Assembly (NCBI GenBank): GCA_031281385.1
Contig: JAITFL010000177.1
Location: forward strand, 1-12,850
From: Holophagales bacterium
GTDB lineage: Bacteria > Acidobacteriota > Holophagae > Holophagales > Holophagaceae
Direction: 5' to 3'
DNA: 12,850 bases
Shown piece by piece: positions 7,044 to 12,850 of the stretch (the first letter of the stretch is position 1; every line of letters starts with the position of its first letter). Both the position numbers and the translations under genes were made by a program. The notes under the pieces are model-generated. The model was not told the DNA's origin. It saw nothing but the letters and a program-made list of their open reading frames with translations, and ran no database searches.

Positions 7044-8396
7044 ATGAAAGCCCAGCTTAGGAAACTGAAAAAAACCATCATATCCGACTGGTTACCGTTG
7101 ATCTTTGTTTGTTCCGGCATTGCCGTTCTTGCGGTGTCCATCAAAAGCTGGATGTTGCTCAGGGATCTCATTGCCGCCAACCAACAGGAGGTAAGGGTCA
7201 GATTGCTGGCAACTGCCGAGAAGCTGGCCACATTTACCACAGCAGAGGAACTCAACGGTTATCGCGAGCCTGCGGACGCCGCTAAGCCCGAGTGGAAGGA
7301 GCTTCGCCAAAAGCTGATTAAATTTGCCAAAGACGCCGATGTCAAATATGTCTATTACCTTCGCGCGATTGACGACAAAATTTACTACATCGTTGACAAC
7401 GACATTGACGAGGAGAATAGGGCAGGGATAGACAAAGCGCCTATCGAACTCAGCACATTTTTGGACTTGATGCCCACGCTGCTTGAGGGAAAAGTGTTTG
7501 TGAGCCAACTTGGCCACTACAACAAAGACTGGCCGGGACTCAGCTATGCATACTACCCAATATTCAACAGCGATGGAAGCGTAGCCGCTGTCTGCGGGGT
7601 GGATTTGGAAGACACAGAAATATTGAGAATGCACGCAATCGAGAATAGGCTTGCAATAACAATAGTAGTATTGATAATAATAGTCTTTGTTGGTTCTGGG
7701 TTCGGCTTTAATGTGCTGCAGCGGATGGTCAAGACTAGAACGCGGGAGGTAATCGCACTACAAAACGCCGTCCTGCACGGAGTGGCAAATATTGTTGAGA
7801 GCCGCGACAGTGCCACCGGCGGGCACATCGAGCGCACCCAGCGCTATCTCAAGACGCTGATAAGCGGCTTGGGCAAGATGGGCCTTTACCAAGAAGAAAC
7901 GAAGGGGTGGAACATCGAATTGATGGTGGACTCGTCACAGTTACACGACGTGGGCAAGATAGCCATATCGGACAGCATCCTGAAAAAGCCTAGCAGCCTC
8001 ACCACAGAGGAATTCGAGAGCATGAAAAAGCATGTGGAATATGGCGTAAGCATCATAGAAGGGATAGAGTACGAAGATTCCGGCACTGATTTTCTTAAGT
8101 ATGCAAAAATTTTTGCGGCAACGCACCACGAAAGGTGGGACGGCAGCGGCTATCCCAATGGGCTGGCCGGCAGCGACATCCCCCTACCCGGCAGGCTCAT
8201 GGCCATAGCCGATGTGTACGACGCGCTCACATCCGACCGTCCGTACAAAAAGGCATTTCCCCCGGAGGTGGCGGCCAGTATCATACGGGAGGGGAGGGGG
8301 AGCCACTTCGACCCAGTCCTTGTGGACGTATTCGACCAAGTGGCCGACCAATTTGCTTCGATAGCCCTCCAGCCTATGAATCAAAACATCGCATGA
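7044..8396 (+). CDS. Gene D: membrane Cache-HD-GYP phosphodiesterase
   Basis: 450 residues: TM1 (about 17-38), Cache-like sensor (about 42-200), TM2 (about 203-224), HD-GYP (about 238-442). Sensor landmarks are KYVYYLR at 101-107, YIVDND at 115-120 and CGVDLED at 184-190. The expected metal ligands are complete: E252, H261, H301/D302, H330, H361/H362 and D390, with HHERWDGSGYP at 361-371. It shares with gene B, but not C or E, the pattern ELST..D after the VDND region, VSQLG, KDWPGL and a HAxE stretch before TM2. Start ATG 7044 lies 13 bases after the stop of gene C and has GAGG in the overlapping TGAGG. It is expected to be an active sensor-controlled cyclic di-GMP phosphodiesterase; the ligand is unknown. 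Confidence 0.9.
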   Translation: MKAQLRKLKKTIISDWLPLIFVCSGIAVLAVSIKSWMLLRDLIAANQQEVRVRLLATAEKLATFTTAEELNGYREPADAAKPEWKELRQKLIKFAKDADVKYVYYLRAIDDKIYYIVDNDIDEENRAGIDKAPIELSTFLDLMPTLLEGKVFVSQLGHYNKDWPGLSYAYYPIFNSDGSVAAVCGVDLEDTEILRMHAIENRLAITIVVLIIIVFVGSGFGFNVLQRMVKTRTREVIALQNAVLHGVANIVESRDSATGGHIERTQRYLKTLISGLGKMGLYQEETKGWNIELMVDSSQLHDVGKIAISDSILKKPSSLTTEEFESMKKHVEYGVSIIEGIEYEDSGTDFLKYAKIFAATHHERWDGSGYPNGLAGSDIPLPGRLMAIADVYDALTSDRPYKKAFPPEVAASIIREGRGSHFDPVLVDVFDQVADQFASIALQPMNQNIA

Positions 8397-8407
8397 GGAG
8401 TCCAGCC

Positions 8408-9112
8408 TTGAAAGCGCAGCTTGAAAAAATTAAAAAAAACATTTCATCCAATCGGCTGGCGTTGATTTTTATTTGTTTAAGCATTGCCTTTCTTGCATTG
8501 TCCGTCTATGGCTTTGTGTTGGGTGCGCGCATCATTGACGTCAGCCAACAGAATATCAGAGGCAGGCTGCTGGAAGCCGCCAAAAGGCTTGCCACATTGA
8601 CCACTGCGGAGGAGCTGGACAAATTTCGCGAACCCGCCGATGCCGCCAAGCCCGAGTGGAAGGCTCTTCGCCAAAGGCTGGTTGTATTTGCCAGAGAGAC
8701 CGATGTCAAATATGCCTATTACATGCGCATGGTTGACGAAAAGATACAGTTCATCGTTGACAACGATTTTGATGAAGAGACAAGGGTGGGGGTTGACACA
8801 GAACTTTTCGAAGCCCGCCATTATCTGGACTTGGTGCCTACGCTTGGCTGGAGGGTACCACCACTTGGCGGAGAAGCGATAGTGGCTAAACTCGGCGAGT
8901 ACAGCCATGACTGGCCGGGGCTCTGCGCGGCGTACGCTCCCATATTTGACAGCAATGGAAGCGTGGCCGCAGTATGCGGAGTGGACTTGGACGACACTGA
9001 AATTTTAAGCATGTTCAAAACCGAGCGTACAATATCTATTTTGATGGTCTCAATGGTTATCATTTTGTCTGTTTTCGGCGGGTTCTGCATCAAGACACTG
9101 CGGAGGAGCTAA
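8408..9112 (+). CDS. Gene E: stand-alone TM-Cache-TM sensor without output domain
   Basis: 234 residues matching only the sensor half of genes B-D: TM1 (about 17-38), Cache-like domain (KYAYYMR at 101-107, FIVDND at 115-120, CGVDLDD at 190-196), TM2 (about 208-228), then LRRS and stop where the paralogues continue into the linker and HD-GYP. There is no catalytic domain. I chose TTG 8408 because AGGAG (8396-8400) is seven bases upstream and TTG-AAA matches the xTG-AAA starts of the paralogues; an ATG at 8393 is in frame but lacks a Shine-Dalgarno. A 21-base insertion relative to gene C adds WRVPPLG near residues 148-154 and is bounded by two CTTGGC copies (8843-8848 and 8864-8869). The stop overlaps the ATG of gene F by one base (TAATG). 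It may pair with a paralogue as a regulatory subunit, or be a remnant; the sequence alone does not decide. Confidence 0.85.
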   Translation: MKAQLEKIKKNISSNRLALIFICLSIAFLALSVYGFVLGARIIDVSQQNIRGRLLEAAKRLATLTTAEELDKFREPADAAKPEWKALRQRLVVFARETDVKYAYYMRMVDEKIQFIVDNDFDEETRVGVDTELFEARHYLDLVPTLGWRVPPLGGEAIVAKLGEYSHDWPGLCAAYAPIFDSNGSVAAVCGVDLDDTEILSMFKTERTISILMVSMVIILSVFGGFCIKTLRRS

Positions 9113-10014
9113 TGACCTTGAAAGAGCGGCTTGAAAAAATGAAAAAGGGCGTCAAGTCTAACCCTGTGCGTTCAGCCATTATTTTTTGTGGCATGGCCGT
9201 AATTGCGTTGTCCATTGGCAGCTTTTTGTTGATCAAGGATCTCGTTTACGCCCGCGAAAACACGATGATATCCATACTGTTAGCGTCAATTGTTGCCATT
9301 GTGTTCGTTGGCGGCCTGTTAGGCTCTAGGAACATAGATCGGATGGTTAAGGCAAAGACTAATGATATGTTTAAGCTTCAAAGCGCACTCCTGCAAGGAA
9401 TTACAAATATGATGGAGAATCGTGACGCCGTTACCGGAAGGCATGCCCTCAGCACCCAAGGCTACCTTAGGGCATTGATAGACGGCCTCAACAAAACAGG
9501 TCTGTACCAAGATGAAATGAAGAAATGGGATGTCGAATTGGTGGTAGAATCATCCCAACTGCATGATGTTGGCAAGATAGCCATCTCAGACAGAATCCTG
9601 CAAAAACCCGGACGCTTCACCCAGGAGGAGTTCGAGGCCATGAAAAAGCATGTGGAGTTTGGCGTTGAAATAATAGAAAGGATAGAATCCAAAGTGCCAG
9701 GAACGGATTTTATCAAGTGCGCCAAAATGTTTGTACAGACACACCACGAAAAATGGGACGGCAGCGGCTACCCCAAAGGGCTGACTGGCCGCGACATCCC
9801 TTTGCTGGGAAGGCTCATGGCCATAGCCAATGTGTACGATGCCCTCACTTCCAAGCGCCCATACAAAGAGGCATTCCCGCCAGAGGAAGCCGCCCGCATC
9901 ATACGAGAGGGGAAGGGCAGCCACTTTGACCCAGCCCTCGTGGACGTTTTCGAGCAAGTGGCCGGCCAATTTGCTTCGATTGCCAGGAACCCCATAGACC
10001 AACGCACAGCATGA
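9112..10014 (+). CDS. Gene F: membrane HD-GYP protein that has lost its Cache domain; metal-ligand Asp replaced by Asn
   Basis: 300 residues: TM1 (about 21-42), almost no extracytoplasmic part (about 43-51), TM2 (about 52-72), linker, HD-GYP (about 88-292). Compared with genes C and D, about 155 residues are missing in frame between DLVYA (43-47) and ENTMISILL (49-57), so the two membrane helices are nearly adjacent. In HD-GYP, E102, H111, H151/D152, H180, H211/H212 and the HHEKWDGSGYP signature (211-221) are kept. N240 replaces the Asp that is 28 residues after the second His of HH in the other copies and in characterised enzymes, where it binds metal. The paralogues' HIERTQ is HALSTQ here, losing an Arg (S114). 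Activity may be reduced or absent. Start is ATG 9112, with GGAGG at 9102-9106; TTG 9118 is an alternative that matches the paralogue starts. Confidence 0.87.
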   Translation: MTLKERLEKMKKGVKSNPVRSAIIFCGMAVIALSIGSFLLIKDLVYARENTMISILLASIVAIVFVGGLLGSRNIDRMVKAKTNDMFKLQSALLQGITNMMENRDAVTGRHALSTQGYLRALIDGLNKTGLYQDEMKKWDVELVVESSQLHDVGKIAISDRILQKPGRFTQEEFEAMKKHVEFGVEIIERIESKVPGTDFIKCAKMFVQTHHEKWDGSGYPKGLTGRDIPLLGRLMAIANVYDALTSKRPYKEAFPPEEAARIIREGKGSHFDPALVDVFEQVAGQFASIARNPIDQRTA

Positions 10015-10027
10015 GGCCAGACCAAAA

Positions 10028-12616
10028 ATGAAAATACTGCTCCAGAGATGTAAAAAAATCGTCATTTCACATCCCCTACAGGTGTTTTTTATTTTTTCCA
10101 GCGTCATCGTTTTGGTGGTGTCTGTCTATAGCTGGATAAGAATCACACGCATGATTAACGCCAGCGAAAATTTTTTTAAGGGCAGAATGATTGAAGCCGC
10201 GAAAAGGCTGTCCACGCTGACCACTGCGGAGGAGCTTGACAAATTTCACGTACCTTCTGATGCCGCTAAACCAGAATGGAAGGCGCTGCGCCAAAAATTG
10301 ATTGAATTCGCCGGGGACGCTGACGTCAAGTATGCCTTTTACATGCGCGTAAAAGAAGACAAGATACAGTACATCGTTGACAACGATGATGACGAAAAGA
10401 CAAGGCTCGGAATTGACACAGAGCCTGTATATCTCAACACGCATGCAGACATGAGCCCCATTTTCCAAGGGAAAGCGATGGTGACCAAATTAGGCGATTA
10501 CGCTGTTGGCTGGCCAAAGCTATCTTCGGCCTATGCCCCCATATTCGACCGCGGCGGGAAAGTGGCGGCTATCTGCGGAGTAGATGTAGATGACCAGGAA
10601 CTATTAAACACGCACTATTGGGAGCACTGGTTTGCTGTACTAGAGGTGGTATTGATTGTCGTGGTGGTTGCCAACGGCGCGTACAGCCTTAGAAGATTCA
10701 ACAAAGAGGCTACTTCGGCCAAAGAGGCGAATATGGGGAAAAGCCGCTTTCTTGCCCGCATGAGCCACGAGATCCGCACTCCCATGAACGCAGTCATAGG
10801 GATGAGCGACCTTGCCATCATGAACTATGGAAAGCCCGAAGGGATAGAATACATAGCCAACATAAAGCAGGCAGGCAACAACTTGCTGACCATCATCAAC
10901 GGCATTCTTGACCTTTCTGCCGTGGAATCTGGAAAACTGACGATCAAAAAGTCCCCATATAGAATAGCCCCACTCCTCAGCAACGTTATTACAATCATCA
11001 AGATGAGGCTAGATGACAATGATTCGGTAAAACTATCATTGGACATAGACCCCAATATCCCTGCCGAGCTGATAGGCGATGAGACCCGTGTGGAAGAGAT
11101 ACTCATGAACCTATTGTCCAACGCTGTGAAATACACACAAAAGGGGTTCATCAAGTTTGAGGCCAGAGGCCAGAGCGACATGCGTGGCAATGTTTTGCTT
11201 ACTTTCGATGTGTCCGACAGCGGAATTGGGATCAGGCAGGAAGACTTAGATGCCATTTTTGCCGATTTTTCAAGGATCGAAAACAAGTACACCGTTGGCA
11301 TCCAAGGGACTGGCCTTGGGCTGGCCATCACGCGGGCACTCTGCCGCATGATGGGTGGCGACGTGACGGTGAAAAGCGAATATGAGGTGGGGTCCACATT
11401 TTCCGCTACCATTATCCAAGATGTTTCCGACTTCTCCCCAATGGGGGCATTCGTAGAGAGCAGTGCGCCCATTGATGAAGCAGCAGTACAGGCCGACTTT
11501 TCTGCGCCTGGCTTTCGCGTGCTGATCGTGGACGACATTATGACGAACCTAAAAGTGGCCGAAGGGCTGCTTGCGCCATACCAGATGCAAGTAGATACAT
11601 GCCTCAGCGGCCGCGAGGCCGTCGCCCTTGTCCAACAGAAGGAATACGACCTCGTGCTAGTTGACCACATGATGCCAGATATGGACGGCATCGAAACGGT
11701 GGCCGCAATCAGGGCCCTTGGCGAGAACTTCAAAAAATTGCCCATGGTGGCGGTCACCGCCAGCGTGATGGACGGCATGAAGGACGTTTTTCTCAACAGT
11801 GGCTTTAATGATTATTTGTCCAAGCCGATTGAAATACCAAAACTTAAAGCGTTGCTGGAGAGGGTGGTCTCATCCGAAAATAAGGCCAGCGCAGAAACGC
11901 AGGAAGAGCCAGCCATAACAGAACCGGCTATTCCGCCCAAAAGGCAGACGATGCCTGAGAAACAAGCATTGCCGGATGCGCTGCAGTGGCAAACCCAGCT
12001 AAACCAAATTGATGGGCTGGACACAAAAAAGGGCATGGCCAGCACAGGCGGCTTGCCAAGCGCCTATCGGGCGGTGCTGGAGATATATTGCCGCGACGCG
12101 AGGGAGAGGTTCGGGCTGTTAAACACCGAATTTGCCGAGTCTGACATCAAAAACTTCACCACAAATGTGCACGCCCTAAAAAGTGCTTCCGCCAGCATTG
12201 GAGCAATTGGGCTTTCCAAGGCCGCCGCCGCGCTGGAGGCCGCTGGCCTGCAGGAGGATATGGAATATATTCGGTTGGCTATTGCCGAGTTCAAGGCCGC
12301 CATTGTCCGCGTTGTCGAAAAAATAGAAATCGCCATCGGCGAAGAGAAAAGTAACGGCCCATCTGACGCGGACAAGACAATCAGCATCGAAAACTTGGAC
12401 GCTTCTGTCGCCACGGCCCTCATCGAGCTAAAAAAAGCCCTTCAAAACGAGGATATAGGACGCACCGACCGGCTTTTGGCCGACCTGCCAATTATGCACC
12501 AAGGCCCCGAAGTCGGCATACTTCTGTCGCGGGTCACCGAGCTGGTCCTCACGTCGGATTTCCAAGAGGCCGCAAGGTGCATCGGCGATGCCATCGGCGG
12601 CTCCAGCGATACATAG
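10028..12616 (+). CDS. Gene G: Cache-sensing hybrid histidine kinase (HisKA-HATPase-REC-HPt)
   Basis: 862 residues. The first 225 repeat the module of genes B-E: TM1 (about 17-38), Cache-like sensor (KYAFYMR at 101-107, YIVDND at 115-120, CGVDVDD at 183-189) and TM2 (about 203-220). HisKA follows with phospho-acceptor H247 in MSHEIRTPMN; then the HATPase with N365 in the N box, DSGIG at 397-401 and GTGLGL at 427-432; then a receiver (497-613) with D502/D503, phospho-acceptor D546, T577 and K599; then an HPt domain (about 675-770) with H715 in NVHALKSA. A linker separates the last two domains, and a helical tail (about 785-862) follows. All four phosphorelay stations look intact. The likely outlet is the receiver of gene A (inference). 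It starts 13 bases after gene F, with AGG in the stop-overlapping TGAGG, and ends the run. Confidence 0.93.
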   Translation: MKILLQRCKKIVISHPLQVFFIFSSVIVLVVSVYSWIRITRMINASENFFKGRMIEAAKRLSTLTTAEELDKFHVPSDAAKPEWKALRQKLIEFAGDADVKYAFYMRVKEDKIQYIVDNDDDEKTRLGIDTEPVYLNTHADMSPIFQGKAMVTKLGDYAVGWPKLSSAYAPIFDRGGKVAAICGVDVDDQELLNTHYWEHWFAVLEVVLIVVVVANGAYSLRRFNKEATSAKEANMGKSRFLARMSHEIRTPMNAVIGMSDLAIMNYGKPEGIEYIANIKQAGNNLLTIINGILDLSAVESGKLTIKKSPYRIAPLLSNVITIIKMRLDDNDSVKLSLDIDPNIPAELIGDETRVEEILMNLLSNAVKYTQKGFIKFEARGQSDMRGNVLLTFDVSDSGIGIRQEDLDAIFADFSRIENKYTVGIQGTGLGLAITRALCRMMGGDVTVKSEYEVGSTFSATIIQDVSDFSPMGAFVESSAPIDEAAVQADFSAPGFRVLIVDDIMTNLKVAEGLLAPYQMQVDTCLSGREAVALVQQKEYDLVLVDHMMPDMDGIETVAAIRALGENFKKLPMVAVTASVMDGMKDVFLNSGFNDYLSKPIEIPKLKALLERVVSSENKASAETQEEPAITEPAIPPKRQTMPEKQALPDALQWQTQLNQIDGLDTKKGMASTGGLPSAYRAVLEIYCRDARERFGLLNTEFAESDIKNFTTNVHALKSASASIGAIGLSKAAAALEAAGLQEDMEYIRLAIAEFKAAIVRVVEKIEIAIGEEKSNGPSDADKTISIENLDASVATALIELKKALQNEDIGRTDRLLADLPIMHQGPEVGILLSRVTELVLTSDFQEAARCIGDAIGGSSDT

Positions 12617-12725
12617 CCACGTTAACACTCCTTAACGATGGGGCAGTGCGTCTTGGGTCAATCAACGCAGCTATTCCGTAATTGCCGCCCGCAAAGGGCG
12701 CAAGCGGCCCCAATTGAAAAATGCC

Positions 12726-12754
12726 TTGACTAAACACAAAAAATAAGGCATCCT
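12726..12754 (+). promoter_or_regulatory. Possible promoter of tRNA-Lys
   Basis: TTGACT (12726-12731), 17-base spacer, CATCCT (12749-12754; only A2, T3 and T6 match). Transcription would start about 20 bases before the tRNA. It overlaps the hairpin at 12741-12759, so only one of the two readings may be real. Confidence 0.3.
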
Positions 12755-12759
12755 TATTT
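12741..12759. terminator. AT-rich hairpin, candidate terminator between gene G and tRNA-Lys
   Basis: AAATAAGG (12741-12748), loop CAT, CCTTATTT (12752-12759): a perfect eight-pair stem. In the minus-strand sense it is followed by a T-run (complement of 12738-12740 and on), so it looks more like a terminator for a minus-strand transcript than for gene G. In the plus sense the tail is only part of the stem itself. The rest of 12617-12740 has only a weak GTTAA/TTAAC inverted repeat (12621-12636) and GC-rich inverted repeats near 12685-12710. Confidence 0.35.
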
Positions 12760-12779
12760 GTCCTGCCGACTATTGGCAC

Positions 12780-12850
12780 GGGCCCGTAGCTCAGTCGGTA
12801 GAGCAGCGGCCTTTTAAGCCGTTGGTCGCGCGTTCAAGTCGCGCCGGGCC
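12780..12850 (+). tRNA. tRNA-Lys (UUU), lacking its last bases at the window edge
   Basis: The cloverleaf folds fully. The acceptor GGGCCCG pairs with CGGGCC, with base 72 outside the window. The D stem is GCTC/GAGC. The anticodon stem GCGGC/GCCGT encloses the loop CTTTTAA with anticodon TTT. The T stem GCGCG/CGCGC has a TTCAAGT loop. Seventy-one bases are present; base 72, the discriminator and any encoded CCA lie beyond the window. Confidence 0.95.

Larger units (their letters stand above)
4292..10610 (+). repeat. Array of diverged paralogous sensor and HD-GYP modules
   Basis: The TM-Cache-TM coding module occurs in genes B, C, D, E and G, and the HD-GYP module in genes A (upstream of this span), B, C, D and F, all in one orientation. 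Conservation reaches the DNA level: the string GACGGCAGCGGCTA recurs in genes A, B, C, D (there ending CTA) and F at the GYP motif. Gene junctions are also alike, mostly ending CATGAGG with the stop inside the next Shine-Dalgarno. The copies are diverged along their whole length, so this is older duplication and not a recent perfect repeat. Confidence 0.85.

Noticed and set aside
8135..8407. Upstream extension of the gene E frame inside gene D
   Set aside because: It is an out-of-frame shadow of the HD-GYP coding sequence of D; the real start is near 8408.
8408..10014. Genes E and F as one gene broken by a frameshift
   Set aside because: F has its own N-terminus and TM1 homologous to the paralogue starts, and it lacks the Cache; a single shift cannot rejoin them into a normal protein.
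4292..10014. Mobile element or phage origin for the array
   Set aside because: No transposase, integrase or terminal inverted repeats are visible; tandem duplication explains the pattern.
12685..12710. GC-rich inverted repeat as terminator of gene G
   Set aside because: The stems overlap and no T-run follows in the plus sense.

Overview
This is a bacterial chromosome segment. It carries two housekeeping genes (der, murI), a tRNA-Lys and Shine-Dalgarno sites of the GGAG/AGGAG type, with several TTG or GTG starts likely. Base composition looks moderately GC-rich by eye. Nothing seen fixes the lineage, so no taxon is claimed. There is no transposase, integrase or CRISPR array.

Layout. Positions 1-170 (minus strand) hold the N-terminus of a protein with four CxxC zinc-ribbon knuckles, starting at TTG and preceded by a good promoter. 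Positions 171-489 are a divergent regulatory region with promoters for both directions and several hairpins. der (490-1956) follows, with a heptamer tandem repeat directly on its stop codon, and then murI (2176-3000), whose first catalytic-cysteine motif is unusual. A TATAAT box near 3107 precedes a seven-gene, tightly packed co-directional run from 3144 to 12616. The window ends inside a tRNA-Lys(UUU) gene.

The seven-gene run is the notable part. Gene A is a REC-HD-GYP response regulator. Genes B, C and D are membrane proteins built TM - Cache-like sensor - TM - HD-GYP. Gene E is the same protein without HD-GYP: TM-Cache-TM and stop. Gene F is the same protein without the Cache: TM-TM-HD-GYP, and it carries an Asn where an HD-GYP metal-ligand Asp is expected. 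Gene G carries the same TM-Cache-TM module fused to HisKA, HATPase, REC and HPt, making it a hybrid histidine kinase. The run therefore has five copies of one sensor and five HD-GYP domains, with no GGDEF or EAL domain in the window.

Inferred function: B, C and D probably link related extracytoplasmic ligands directly to cyclic di-GMP hydrolysis. G could read a similar ligand and pass phosphate through its HPt to the receiver of A, which would switch on a soluble HD-GYP. E and F look like complementary halves of one ancestral copy and may act as partner, decoy or regulator subunits, or may be decaying. Sequence patterns (B resembles D, C resembles E) suggest that a two-gene unit was duplicated to build the array.
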